Origin: Prorocentrum cordatum
Lineage: Eukaryota; Sar; Dinophyceae; Prorocentrales; Prorocentraceae
Direction of reading: 5' to 3'
DNA: 64,000 nt
Assembly: GCA_963575745.1 (NCBI GenBank)
Contig: CAUYUJ010018042.1
Coordinates: forward strand, 1 to 64,000
Numbering within the stretch: the stretch's first letter is position 1; every line of letters begins with the position of its first letter. This document shows, piece by piece, positions 10,690 through 20,733 of this stretch. The notes under the pieces are model-generated. The model had not been told where the DNA came from and made no database searches. It saw nothing but the letters and a program-made list of their open reading frames with translations. Position numbers and translations under genes: made by a program.

Positions 10690-10752
10690 GGGAGCAAGCT
10701 GTGGGAAACAACATACAACAAAACACAAAAAAACAGTCCGTGGGAAAACACA

Positions 10753-10806
<54 letters not shown>

Positions 10807-10895
10807 CACACTGTGGGAAACAAACACAAAAACACACTGTGTGGTTTTTTCCCACAGATTTGTTTTTTTGTTTTTTCTCACGGCTTCTTGGCAGT
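10690..10895. repeat. (CA)n microsatellite inside a CTGTGGGAAAC repeat
   Basis: A CA run (about 10755-10811) is enclosed by CTGTGGGAAACAACA on the left and by CTGTGGGAAACAAACAC plus CCCACAGATTTG on the right. The flanks are partly direct and partly inverted copies of each other. Confidence 0.65.
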
Positions 10896-11060
10896 TCTCG
10901 ATCTCCGCTGGCAGCGGCTGGCTCCACCTGGGCGCGGTTTCGCTTGCCCTCAGCAGGTATGCGCAAGCAAGGGGGACAGGAGGTCCGACCCGCCGTGGCC
11001 TCGCAGGACGGCCAGGAGCAGCAGGAGGAGCAGCAAGGGCAGCATCAGGAAGGAGGAGCA

Positions 11061-11170
11061 GGAGGAGGAGGAGGAGGAGGAGGAGGAGGAGGAGGAGGAG
11101 GAGGAGGAGGAGGAGGAGGAGGAGGGGAGAGGGAGGAGCGAGAGGAGGAGGGAGGAGGAGCAGCAGGAGG
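11061..11170. repeat. (GAG)n tract
   Basis: GGA/GAG triplets. Frames through it are artefacts. Confidence 0.9.
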
Positions 11171-11603
11171 AGGTGGAAGGGTCGGAGAATGAGAAGGAGC
11201 GGCTTTTGTTCACCACGTGGCTCCCCAGAGGTCTCGGCCCTTTCCCGGGGACCGGCCTTTCATCCGGCGCCGTTTCTTGACGGCCCCAGGGCCCAGACAG
11301 GGCTCCCCTCTGGGGGCCGAGAGTTGCCACACATTGAAATCTTCCGTCGCGATTTTGTGTGTCACAGCGCGAGGGGCTGTGAATTTAGGATGGCACCTCG
11401 GGTGCCCGCGGCCTTCCAGGACGATCTGAGCATCCCCAGGATGCTCTCGGCGAGGCGAAGCTTCTTGAGAGTACCCCGAGGTTGGAACACCTCCACGAAC
11501 GGACGAGAAGCCCCGACGACGCCGACGACGACGAAGACGACGACGACGACGACGCCGCCGCCGCCGCCGCCGCCGACGCCGACGCCCACGCCGCCGCCGC
11601 GAG

Positions 11604-11683
11604 GCTCTCTCGACCTGCGGTCCTGGCCGGGCTACGGCACGGACGCCTACCTCGTGCTGCCGCGGATCTCCTCCAAGCAGCTG
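11604..11683 (+). CDS. Downstream exon of the PDK/BCKDK-type kinase
   Basis: Encodes SLDLRSWPGYGTDAYLVLPR, then ISSKQL. In PDK and BCKDK the G2 box is followed by GGxLxLxSxxGxGTDxYLxL, the last strand and helix of the GHKL domain. Residues G, S, G, G, T, D and L all match. The exon begins after an AG (11602-11603) with GC, which completes the glycine codon begun by the G at 2230. The 3' limit is uncertain: GCCCCA at 11684 could be a GC donor and GATCTC at 11665 a GA donor. The C-terminal tail exon was not found. An (ACG)n/(CCG)n run lies directly upstream of the acceptor in place of a classical pyrimidine tract. Confidence 0.75.
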
Positions 11684-12764
11684 GCCCCACCTCGGGGGGG
11701 AGGAGTCGAGCGTGATGGGCCTGCTTTCCACCACCACCACCACCACCGTAAGTTCGAGGGAGGAAGGAGGAGGAGGAGGAGGAGGAGGAGGAGGACCCCC
11801 TCCCCCTCCGACTTATGGTTGCGGCGGTGGAAGCAAGCCCACCAGGGCCTCCTGCAGAGGAGCAAGAAGTCATTGTAATGATACGTTGCAAGCTTCCCCT
11901 CGATGTCCGATCTGTCTTGCTGCTCCGCACGGGCTGGAGTCCTGGAGCGCATCCTGAGCCAGTCCTGTCATGGCGGCATCATCACCCAAGTTCCTTCTCG
12001 GCTTTCGGGCGAAGGGGGGGATCCGAGACTAGAGGCTCAAGGGTTCCAGGGGTCCGTAGGGGTGCAGATGACCCCCCCCCCTCCACCTCGGGCCCGCAGC
12101 CGAGGTGGAGGGCCAGGACAGGTGGCTGCACGACGACGATCGACCGCCGTGAGCGAGTGAGCGTCCAGGTGCCCGCTTCCTCCTCCGCCTCCGCCTCCGC
12201 CTCCGCCTCCGCCTCCGCCTCCGCCTCCTCCTCCTCCTCCTCCTCCTCCTCCTCCTCCTCCTCCTCCTCCTCCTCCTCCTCCTCCTCCTCCTCCTCTCCT
12301 CCCAGAGGGTCCGCGTGTCGAGGCATTCCGGCGTGCCTGCTGGCGCCCGGAGGCCGCGCCTTGCAGAGAGCGCTTTCCCAGGGGTGGAGGACGAGGAGGA
12401 GGCGGAGGAGGAGGATGAGGAGGAGGAGGAGGAGGAGGACGAGGACGAGGAGGAGGAGGAGGAGGAGGAGGAGGAGGAGGAGGAGGAGGGGGTGCACGGA
12501 CCGTCCCGAGCGGCCACCTGAGCCCCCTTCGCGGCGAGAACGCGGCAGCACGGAGGGCTGTGCGCAGTCTCCTGCCTTCAAGGACCATACAGTCAACGCG
12601 CCTAGTAAGGACGCGCGCCTTCATCTAGGGTGCCCTTGTGTCCTTGCCTCTGAGGCCCGTCCTTGCCATTATCACTGGTCTCCCGCCGCCAAAAACCCAA
12701 CTTCGGCCTCCAAGGGTCTTGCGTCCTTATCACCCGTCCTTCATATACGTTTTGACTGCATTCG
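11684..12764. other. Simple repeats, no firm exon
   Basis: Holds a GAG run at 11768-11795, (CTCCGC)n/(CTC)n at 12176-12300 and a (GAG)n run at 12388-12490. The kinase C-terminus should follow somewhere, but I cannot point to it. Confidence 0.5.
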
Positions 12765-12965
12765 GCGGCGAGCGAAGGGGGGAGGTGAGAGGGAGAAGGC
12801 CTTCTCAGAAGGCGGCGGGACTCCTCAGAAGCCCTCGCGCCTTCTGGGAAGTTGTTCCTGTCTTCGGGGGAGGCTCGGAAAACGTCTCAGAAGGCCAGGG
12901 GACTTCCGAGCCTTCTGAGAAGGCCCGCGCCTTCGCATTTCCCCCCCGGGCGCGCCGCCAAGCCA
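12765..12965. repeat. Dispersed repeat C, copy 1
   Basis: Begins CATTCGGCGGCGAGCGAAGG and continues through GAAGGCGGCGGGACTCCTC, several TCTCAGAAGGC units and CCCCGGGCGCGCCGCC. The order is shared with 47165-47372 at roughly three quarters identity by eye. One end matches the right end of the element at 14590-14932 in reverse. Confidence 0.7.
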
Positions 12966-13104
12966 CTGCCGGGGCCCAGGACCGTCAGAAGAAAGAAGCG
13001 CTGGGATGGAAGGCCAGTCCCCAGAAAAGGGAAACAGAACACTCGGGGCTCAAGAGACGAGGGTCAGCGCAGACGGGGGTCCGCAGCAGCCGCAGAGCGC
13101 AGGA

Positions 13105-13303
13105 CCTTACGGTAAGTTTGCGTCGTGTCGACCATCGGCGACCCCAGCGCGGGTGTTCAAGGTTGAACGCCGCCGGCGACCCAGAATCGTTCGATGTGGA
13201 GCGATCGGACGTTGCGGCAGCGGCCGATCGTTCAAGGTTGAACGATCCCCGCGGTGTCAGAAACCAACGCCGGGGTCGACACGACGCGAACCTGCCGTAC
13301 AGG
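13105..13303. mobile_element. Introner-like fold-back element with splice-site-bearing ends
   Basis: The left end CCTTACGGTAAGTTTGCGTC (13105) runs on to GTGTCGACC (13133). The right end, 13274-13303, is its reverse complement with few mismatches, ending GAACCTGCCGTACAGG. The left terminal repeat supplies GTAAGT (13112) and the right supplies ACAG (to 13302), so splicing would remove 191 bp. GTTCAAGGTTGAACG occurs twice inside. I found no confident exon on either side, so use as an intron here is unproven. Confidence 0.65.
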
Positions 13304-13425
13304 ATCCCGCAGAGCCAGGGTTGCATTGACCCGGGCTTGGGTGCATGGCCCTGCAGGATTTCGCAGGATCCTGCAAAGCTTGACTGCCCCGGCTCTGCGC
13401 TGACCTGGGCCAGTAGATTTTTAAC

Positions 13426-13780
13426 TCGGGCGTGTCCCTCTACAGGAGGAGTGTTCAAGAATAGTAATAGTAAACAAATCGTCTGACGGTTTTTCGTGGT
13501 CTTTCGGGTCTGTTTGATTACTTGTTGACTATGTTCAAGTTTTTCCCACTGTCCACCTGTCGGATAATGATGTTCCAACCTACTTTTGGCCTTGATCGCC
13601 AGACAGAATATCGAGCACCAAGAAAGTACCGAAACTTGAAGGATTTCACGTGTTGGGCTCAGGGAGGCGATACTCGTTCGGCACTGTTTCGACATTTTTT
13701 CTGGGTGCTCGAAAGTCTGTCGAGGGTGTGGTCCTCAAGTATGATGGGAGTAACACAACTGTAGAAGGTCATGCCCAACC
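13426..13780. mobile_element. MITE-B copy 1
   Basis: The left end TCGGGCGTGTCCCTCTACAG matches the other MITE-B ends at 37864, 38021, 43571 and 46063. The right end (13750-13779) is a diverged inverted copy, CTGTAGAAGGTCATGCCCAA. The interior is about 290 bp of lower GC than the surroundings. Confidence 0.6.
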
Positions 13781-13921
13781 TGACGGTAGATCCTCGACAC
13801 TCACCTCAACCGGGCGGGGCCGCGCCGCGCAACAAGGAGGCTTTGACGCCGGGGCCCGGCTGGCACATTATCCGGTCGGCAAGCCGCGGGCCCTCCCCGC
13901 CGCTGGCCGCGTTTTTTTCTT

Positions 13922-14156
13922 TCGATGCCTACGGACGTCTCCCGCCGCTGGGAGAGGCGCGGGGAGGGAGGGGGGAAGCGCAGCTCGGCATCGCTCGGAC
14001 ATGTGCATTTTTGCTTCGGCGAGGAGCATCGAGGAGCATCCTTGATGATTTGGCGAAAGAGCCACGCACGGCATCAAAAGAGCACAGGGAATGGACGTCC
14101 GAGCGATGGCGAGTCGATGCCTACGGACGTCTCCCGCCGCTGGGAGAGGCGCGGGG
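13922..14156. repeat. 45-bp direct repeat flanking a MITE-A copy
   Basis: GATGCCTACGGACGTCTCCC and the following GCCGCTGGGAGAGGCGCGG occur at 13924 and again at 14114, 190 bp apart, with MITE-A copy 2 between. This is longer than a normal target-site duplication, so a local duplication is more likely. Confidence 0.75.
13987..14113. mobile_element. MITE-A copy 2 (both ends present)
   Basis: Starts GGCATCGCTCGGACATGTGC and ends GACGTCCGAGCGATGGCGAG. The ends are inverted repeats of about 16 bp. The body holds GAGGAGCATCCTTGATGATT and GCCACGCACGG, shared with the copies at 37527 and 45273. No open frame fits it. Confidence 0.7.
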
Positions 14157-14589
14157 GTGGAGAAGGGGGGGGAAGCGCAGGGGACCAGCTCGGAACAGGC
14201 TCAGGGCGGGAGGCATGGGCCCCCTGTCGCCCGCGCATGGCAGCCAGGGCCCGGGTGCCCCCTCCCGCCCGGGCCGGCACGGCTCCGCCCTCGGAGGCCC
14301 CTCGCAGGATCCGTCGGCGATGTGCCGCCGCTGCCAGCGCGGCGGGTCCCTCCCCGAGCTGGTCCCCGCCTGCGCCGCCCTGGGTGTCTTGAGAAGCTCG
14401 GGGGGGTACCCCCCCGACGGGGGTTCCAAAGCTCGCCTCGTCGTCGCGCTGCGACGGGGGCCGGAGCGCCTTCGGCGCGCGGCGGCTGCCGCGCGCGGTG
14501 GCTGCCCCCCCCCCTTGGCCTGGGCGGGCGCCACCTCCAGCTCCGCGCGACGGCGGTCGTCCAAGCCCTCGAGGCCGCGCGCGCGGGCC
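14157..14589. other. GC-rich stretch, no firm gene
   Basis: Very GC-rich, open in all frames. A plus-strand phrase MCRRCQRGGSLPELVPAC at about 14321 could be an exon fragment, but nothing else supports it. Confidence 0.3.
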
Positions 14590-14932
14590 CGTGGGGGAAG
14601 TGAGAAGGGGTGGGCCTTCTTCGAAGCCCCCTGGGCTTCTGACAAATGCTATCATCAGGAAGGGAAAAAGCACACAGACACAATTAATCGTCGATTCCCA
14701 GAAAATATGGGAAAATATGGGAAGTGGGGGGGAAGACAGGAACCCAGAACATATGGGAAAATCTATGGAATCTAGTAATTTGTGTCTATTTATTTGTGTG
14801 TCCCAGTTTCCCTTCATTTTAAGCCGTCTCCGAAGACGCAGGAAATCTTTCAGAATGCCGGAGGCCTTCTGAGAAGCTTCGCCGCCTTCTGACAGGGTCT
14901 TTTCCTTCTCTCACTGCCCCCCCGCCCGCCTC
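14590..14932. mobile_element. Repeat C full element with inverted ends
   Basis: GAAGTGAGAAGGGGTGGGCC with GGGCTTCTGA on the left is mirrored on the right by TCTGAGAAGCTTCGCCGCC and CCTTCTCTCACTGCCCCCC. The central 135 bp (14671-14805) with CACAATTAATCGTCGAT and TTTGTGTGTCCCAG is repeated at 38294-38437. Confidence 0.6.
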
Positions 14933-15104
14933 CGAATGATTGTCTCTATCGAGGATGGTCGCCGTCGCCACCCCCATCGTATACACCCGAGGTTGGCAAC
15001 AAAAAAGTCCAGCTGAAGCTCCTAAAAAAGCCAGGGACCTGCATCGCCATACCCCCGTTAGAAGATCGGCAGGACCCATGAAGACGACAGAGGCGGAGGC
15101 GGAG

Positions 15105-15235
15105 GCGGAGGCGGCGGAGGAGGAGGAGGAGGAGGAGGAGGAGGAGGAGGAGGAGGAGGAGGAATAATAATAATAAGAAGAAGAAGAAGAAAAAGAAAAA
15201 GAAGAATAATAAGAAGAATAATAATAATAAGTTAG
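15105..15235. repeat. Compound microsatellite (GGC/GAG/AAT/AAG)
   Basis: GGCGGA, then GGA, then AATAAT/AAGAAG runs directly adjoin the AT-rich element. Confidence 0.85.
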
Positions 15236-15277
15236 GCGGATCCAAGACCTTATATGGAGCTTATTCTATTGTCGCCG

Positions 15278-15683
15278 TGGATGTGCTCCCAGAAAATACA
15301 GACCAAAATGTTTTCATGATAATAGGAATAGATATCGTATTCATAATTCATCAGATATAAATGCATAATAATGGGGAAAATAATTCAATTTAGTAATGCC
15401 ATAAACATAATTAAAACGACTTTATTAATCATAATAAAATATTATTGAATAATAAATATGCATTTAATTAAATAATAAATATTATTGAATATTCAGAATA
15501 AAGATAATAATCATATTAATGTAAATACAATAATAATATTCAATAAAAAGAACAATTTAAATTGAATGACTTAACTATATTAATGTATATTAATGTATTT
15601 ATATGCGAAAAATCAATTGTATAATAGTATATGCTTATTATGATATGTATCATTTCGGTCTGTATTTCCTGGGAGCTTATCCA
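15278..15683. mobile_element. AT-rich MITE with 33-bp inverted ends
   Basis: Left TGGATGTGCTCCCAGAAAAT, then ACAGACC, pairs with the right end 15651-15683, GGTCTGTATTTCCTGGGAGC then TTATCCA. Arms differ at about four positions. The interior of roughly 340 bp is almost pure A and T, in sharp contrast to the GC-rich surroundings, and has no coding capacity. Confidence 0.75.
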
Positions 15684-16260
15684 TGTCGCAAATTTGGTGA
15701 ACCCCACATGAGGTCAAGGCCGCTTCGGGCTTGTTTTCATGGTTTCTTCAACAGGCGCGGAGGGAAGAGGTAGGAGGGAGCTTGTGACCAGATTCTCGGG
15801 GGCAGGGAGAGAGGGGCAGAGGGCATATGGGCAGGAGGGATGTGCAGGGAGGATTAGGAAGAGGGATAGGGGGAGGGGCAGGAAGTACTGGGGCAGGGGG
15901 AGCAGGGAGGAGAGGAGGACGAGGAAGTGTGCCCAAGAATCCCGCCGACTCTTGGGCACAAGGCTTTGTTTTCTAAAGGGGCGGAGGGGGCGCTTTCTCT
16001 TCAGGCGGGGAGGAGGGTGGGCGGAGTAGGTTGTCAGATATGCCGCGAACGCACCTAACCCGGCAACGAGGTTAGCTTGACTCCTCCCTCTTTCCCTCCT
16101 CTCTCCTCTCTCTTTTCCCCCTCCTCAGTCCTCCCCCCTTTCCTGTTCCCTCCTTTCCCCTCCTCCGCCGCCTCCATACCCTCGGTGGAGGAGGGCGATG
16201 ACGATGACGGCGAGGATGATGAGGAGGAAAGGGAGGATGATTACCAAGGCGAAAGATAAG
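15684..16260. other. No gene seen
   Basis: G-rich plus-strand runs at 15755-15920 followed by pyrimidine-rich sequence (CTCCTCTCTCCTC) at 16080-16170. Nothing codes convincingly. Confidence 0.4.
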
Positions 16261-16411
16261 AGTGAGGTGGTGGATCCGTCGTCGGCGGCGGCGGCGACGG
16301 CGTCTTCGTTTCGGAGGTTTTCGGCCGTCTCTGGAGGAAAACCTCGCCGCCGCCGCGGCCGGGCGCGGTTTGGAGGGCAGGCCAGGATGGGGCCTGGGAG
16401 AGGCATGGGGA

Positions 16412-16680
<269 letters not shown>

Positions 16681-16796
16681 TCGCACTCGTTTGCCAATCG
16701 CTCCCGCGCCATTCCTAGCCATGCTGGCTCTCATCGACCAAGTCCCCAGGGCGTGTGAGTCGGCGGCGGCGCCCAGTGCCGGGCAAGGGGAGGGGG

Positions 16797-16982
16797 GCAA
16801 TCCATGGGTGGATGTGGCCGCCGTGGCATCGGCGGCGGTCCCCCTGGAGCAGCGCCGTGAGCGCGCCACAGCCAAGGCGCGCTAGGGCGAGAAAGCAATC
16901 CATGGGTGGATGTGGCCGCCGTGGCATCGGCGGCGGTCCCCCTGGAGCAGCGCCGTGAGCGCGCCACAGCCAAGGCGCGCTA
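16797..16982. repeat. Tandem duplication of 86 bp (period 98)
   Basis: CAATCCATGGGTGGATGTGG through CCAAGGCGCGCTA occurs at 16798 and 16896, almost identical. In the first copy the coding frame meets TAG, while in the second it reads on into a Lys/Arg-rich segment. Confidence 0.85.
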
Positions 16983-17010
16983 CGAGAAGCTCAAGAGGAG
17001 GGGCCTGGGA
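16897..17010 (+). CDS. Candidate exon, unknown protein
   Basis: Reads WVDVAAVASAAVPLEQRRER then ATAKARYEKLKRRGLG, a mix of residues unlike the repeat frames around it. It lies in the second copy of the 86-bp duplication, and the first copy would be a dead exon duplicate. No family is recognised. Splice sites are not obvious and the frame hits a stop at about 17037. This could equally be chance openness in GC-rich DNA. Confidence 0.25.
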
Positions 17011-17081
17011 CGGGCAGGGGGAGCGCGAGGGGTGATTAGCCGAGGGGAAGGGTCGAGAGAGAAAAACAATGGGAGGGGAGG

Positions 17082-17240
17082 GTCAAGAAGAAGCTGCACC
17101 CGTACGTCCAGAAGCAGGTTGACCGCCACAACCTGCTGGCTGCGCGGGCCAAGGAGGTCATCGACGTCGACGCCAGGCGCAGGACACGGGGCAGCTGGGG
17201 TACTTCGGAGAAGAATGACGAGCGGAAGCAGGAGAGGATG
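17082..17240 (+). CDS. Candidate exon, unknown protein
   Basis: Reads KLHPYVQKQVDRHNLLAARA then KEVIDVDARRRTRG, in a different phase from the previous candidate, so an intron would be needed between them. The residue mix (His, Gln, Asp, Asn, Val) looks coding, but no family comes to mind and the borders are unresolved. Confidence 0.25.
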
Positions 17241-17269
17241 AGTCCGGGATGAGAGTAAACGAGCGTGCA

Positions 17270-17575
17270 GGGTCAGGGGCATGGGATGAGGAGAAGGAGT
17301 AGGATGTCGGGTAAGGGGAAGGCGCCGCGGGCAAGGGACGGTATGATGACGAGAAAGGAGGAGTAGGAGTGAGTAGGGAGGACGGGTAGGAGGAGGAGGA
17401 GGAGGAGGAGGAGGAGGAGGAGGAGGAGGAGGACGGGTAGGAGGATGGGTAGGAGGAGGGGTAGGAGTAGGAGGTGTAGGAGTAGGATGACTAGTAAGGA
17501 GGAGTAGGAGTAGGAGTAGGATGACGGGTAGGGAAGTAGGATGACGGGTAAGGAGGAGCAGTAGGATGACGGGCA
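17270..17575. repeat. GGAGTAG-type degenerate repeat
   Basis: Irregular units of GGAGTAGGATGACGGGTAAGG with a (GAG)n core at 17390-17435. Confidence 0.75.
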
Positions 17576-17649
17576 TTCATCCGAAGTAAGTGTCCCGTCG
17601 CACTCCCCCCCCTCGCCCCCCTCCGCCATCTCGTCTTCCGCGCCCGCGG

Positions 17650-17786
17650 CCCCGCCCATGCCTGCGCCTCTGCTCGACGCCCTCGCCCGCCCCGATCGGC
17701 GCGGGCGGAAGCGGAGGCCCGTGGTCAAGGGCAAGGGCGCCCACAAGCGGTTGAAGCCGGGCGCCGTGGCGCGGTGTTGCTTCGGT
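17650..17786 (+). CDS. Candidate exon, basic protein segment
   Basis: Frame from ATG 17658: MPAPLLDALARPDRRGRKRR then PVVKGKGAHKRLKPGAVARC. A GGTATGCG donor-like site follows at about 17783. The basic composition would suit a nucleic-acid-binding tail. Whether it joins the candidates at 16897 and 17082 is unknown. Confidence 0.25.
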
Positions 17787-19087
17787 ATGCGAGTGCTGGA
17801 GGCGGGGCGGGGTTGGGCTGAACTCTCGGCTCCTCGGTATCTCCATATTGTCTTCCCCCATCCCTCCTCGTGCTCTATCGACGCCTCCCTCCTGTTCGCC
17901 TGGAGCGCCCGGTCTCTCGATCCAGGGCTGGAGTTCTCGACGCTCTGGTCTCGTGCCCAGCCCGAGTCACAGTGCATCGCCTACTCTTGTCTCAAACCAT
18001 CAGGGCTCTTGTTCGCGCGCCCCGCTTTCAAGTATTCGCGTTCTAGCGCGTCGTGGCCGCTGCGATGTCAATTGCCGCGGCTGTGCTTGTGCTATCCTTG
18101 CTTCTGTGTTTCAGGCTGTTGGAGATGTGGCCCTGATCCTACTGATCCACGTTGCTTCCATTTAGGATTAAATTAGATCCATGCTCCTGCTACTCTCGTC
18201 TTACTCCTTCTCGCATTCGTGCTTAATGTACTCCCGCTGCCGCCCTGGCTACTCCTGCTCCTGCCCTAGCTGCGAGCCCCCGCCCCCATCCACCTTACCT
18301 CGGGCTCGTCGGAAGGGAGGATGCGCCCGCTGAGGGCCCCCATGTCCGACGCCGACGCGGTGGGCGGGAGGGGCGGGCCAGGGCGCAGGGTCAGCGCGGA
18401 AGAGTCAGCGCGGAAGTTAGCAGCAATGGGCCAGGGGAGGGAGTGAGGGGGGAAAGAATGCCAGGCGCAAGGCGTGGAAGAGCAGGATGGCGCCCTTCTC
18501 TTCGCCAGTCGCTCGCCCGGCGCACATCCCCCATCGCGCTCGCGAGCGGGCGTGGAGGCGCGCGGCCGCTGGACGGCCCGGCGCCGACGGCGGCGTCTAG
18601 CCGCTTCTGCGCATCCGTGTTCGGGGCCAACCACTCGCACATCCAGAATTGCAGACACGCAGTGGCTGAGGCGCCAGGGGTTTGGGCGCGCGCGCAATTG
18701 CAGCGAGAGCCGCAGGTCATCAGGAGTCACGAGGGTCAAGCAAGCAGAGATAGCATTGGGAGACCGCGTGCGACCGATCTGGGTCGTTCGTCGATCAGGA
18801 GCTGCGGCGTCGGTCGGTCGGGCTCGCAGTTGCCAGGACAGGTCGATCCAGATTTGATCGGACATTGGACGAGGCGGATCTTTCTGGCGATCAGGATTGA
18901 CCGCGCCGATCGGCGCGCTGCAACTCGGGGTGCGCTTGGCCACGCCTTGCTGACGGGCCGCGTGTGACCTCGCGGATCACCGCGCCTGGTTGCCCCCCCT
19001 GGCTGCTGAGCGAGAGGGGAGGCACTCCTGCGCGTCGTACGTGATCAGGCTCGTCGGGTACCAGTGGTAGCTCATTCTATCATGCAG
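17787..19087. other. No gene seen
   Basis: Mixed GC-rich sequence with open frames on both strands (notably 18266-18943 minus and 18443-18967 plus). Neither frame has a recognisable motif. Confidence 0.35.
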
Positions 19088-19156
19088 GTGGCATTTGACG
19101 AGACTGAAATGGCGATCAGGATCCACAACGACGCCAAGACCCGCAGCATCATGATG
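19088..19156 (+). CDS. Candidate upstream exon of the 19.6-24.1 kb gene
   Basis: After ATGCAG the frame reads VAFDETEMAIRIHNDAKTRS then IMMR, which has a coding look. A simple repeat (19345-19505) separates it from the next exon. No donor was fixed. Confidence 0.2.
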
Positions 19157-19344
19157 CGGGGAAGGGGGGTGGGGGGCGACATCATGGGCCTCCTCCCTCT
19201 TCTTTCGTCGCCGCTCTCGTCGTGCCCAATTGTCTCGTCGCCTTGCTCCGGGCGCTCGCCGTCGCCGATGCAGGTGGCCGAGGCGGGGCTCCAGTCTAGG
19301 GGCCGAATTGTCTCGGCGCGCTCTGAGCGCGCGCAGGTCTACCT

Positions 19345-19505
19345 CGAAGACGACGACGACGATGACTACGACGATCACGACGACGACGACGACGAAGATG
19401 GCCGAGCGGCGACCGATGACCGACAACCGACGGCCAATGACCGACGAGCGACGACCTACGACCGACGATGGGCGACTGACGACCGACGACGACGACGGCG
19501 ACGCC
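19345..19505. repeat. (GAC)n and CGACCGACGA repeats
   Basis: A GACGACGAC run followed by 10-15-bp units of ACGACCGATGACCGACAACC type, inside the probable 5' intron of the next gene. Confidence 0.8.
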
Positions 19506-19621
19506 AACGATGGGGGCCCAGAGGAGAAGAGAGATGCGACGCCGCTGCCGCCGCCGAGTGGGGCGCAGAGGAGATCGAAGGATGGAGTGAGGAGGGGGGA
19601 TAGGACAGGCGCAGGGCCCAG

Positions 19622-20191
19622 GCGAGGACATGTTGAAATGTGCAACCGCTGCGCTGACTGCACATTTGAATTTGGCGAGTGCGGGCATGGGAGGATGCAC
19701 ATCCGCTTCAGAGTTAGATACGTGGACGAGAAGTATGAGCAATGGGAAGTTCCCGTGGCACCTGCAGCCCTCATGGACACAAGGGCATCCACTATCTTTT
19801 CTGCGCTGCGTTCGCGCATCCAGGGCGTGGAGCCGGCGGCCACTCGCCGCGCCCACGTGCTGAACTCAGACAGAGCAAAGGCATGCTTGCGGACCGCTGC
19901 CGCTAGGGCCCACGCGTCGATCAGCTCTGGGGAGCCACCAGTTTTACATGGTGCGTGCATGATGCACATGATGTTCGCATCGTTCGTCGCTTCGATAGAA
20001 CACTTCAAATGCATACCTGCTATTTTCTGCGGTACACTGCTGATGAGGAAGGCCCATAATGTTGCCAAGCTGAAGGCGAGCGCTAAGACAGTGATCGAGA
20101 GCAGGATTAAAAGGGTGTTTGTACACGACGGCTCCGTCAGCAGTTACAACAGCACCCTGGTGCACCTACTCCACGCAGCTGATCGGCACTT
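19622..20191 (+). CDS. Transposase-like dinoflagellate family protein, exon A
   Basis: Starts after CCCAG (AG 19620-19621) and ends at a GTATGAG donor (20192), leaving TT that joins G at 20734. It encodes a Cys-rich start (EMCNRCADCTFEFGECGHGR) and then a C-x2-H segment (LHGACMMHMMFASFVASIEH) followed by helical Lys/Arg-rich sequence. From memory the C-x2-H block and downstream motifs resemble a very large unnamed protein family in dinoflagellate genomes that behaves like a transposable-element gene. I cannot assign a catalytic type. A run of eight G at 20204 lies just beyond the chosen donor, where the frame soon stops. The upstream exon is uncertain. Confidence 0.6.
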
Positions 20192-20733
20192 GTATGAGCG
20201 GGGAGGGGGGGGATGAAGCACGGGCTTGGCGGGCGCAAGAGTCTGCATTGGATCAGGCAGCGGTTGCCACGACGGAAGTGCTATAATGTTTTTGCATCAC
20301 GCAAAGTATGTTGCGCGGGCTCGCCGCGTTTGTGTCAGCGTGTTACTCGCATTGTTCAGTCGCCGCAGCTTAGGGTAGTTCGGTTGCCTTTGATGCGCGC
20401 CCTCCTGCTGCACATGCCCCTCCTCCGTCATATGCGCCTCAGCTTGTCCCGTCACTCCTCCTCCTCATCATTTCCTCCTTATCTTCCTCCCTCCCTCCTC
20501 AAATATGCCTCCTCCCGATCCTCCGGCCCTGCGGGGATCTTGGCTGGCCCAGGGGAAAGTGCCCTCAGTTTTAAGCCTCAACTTTGGTTTGAACTTTGTG
20601 GTGTGCGCGCGTGTGCGCACCAAGGCGGCGTCTTATCTTATCTTATCTTCCTTGCTCCTCCCATGCCCAACTTCCTGCGCCCGCCAGCCTGCCAGCCCCC
20701 GCGGAGCGGGCGCCTCGAGTGAGAGGGCGGCAG

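Larger units (their letters stand above)
2231..11603 (+). other. Inferred 9373-bp intron of the kinase gene
   Basis: Bounded by the GC donor after YLG and an AG acceptor (CCGCGAG) before GSLDL. The phase (one base plus two) restores an uninterrupted kinase motif. The interval holds trinucleotide arrays, T73, the 73-bp array, the GGCTGA satellite and an inverted-repeat element. No convincing exon lies inside it. Confidence 0.65.

Noticed and set aside
12638-13486. 282-codon plus-strand frame across 12638-13486
   Set aside because: It runs straight through repeat C and the fold-back element at 13105, so it is not a gene.
18266-18967. Opposing long frames on both strands
   Set aside because: GC-rich sequence with no motif, no splice signals and equal openness on both strands.
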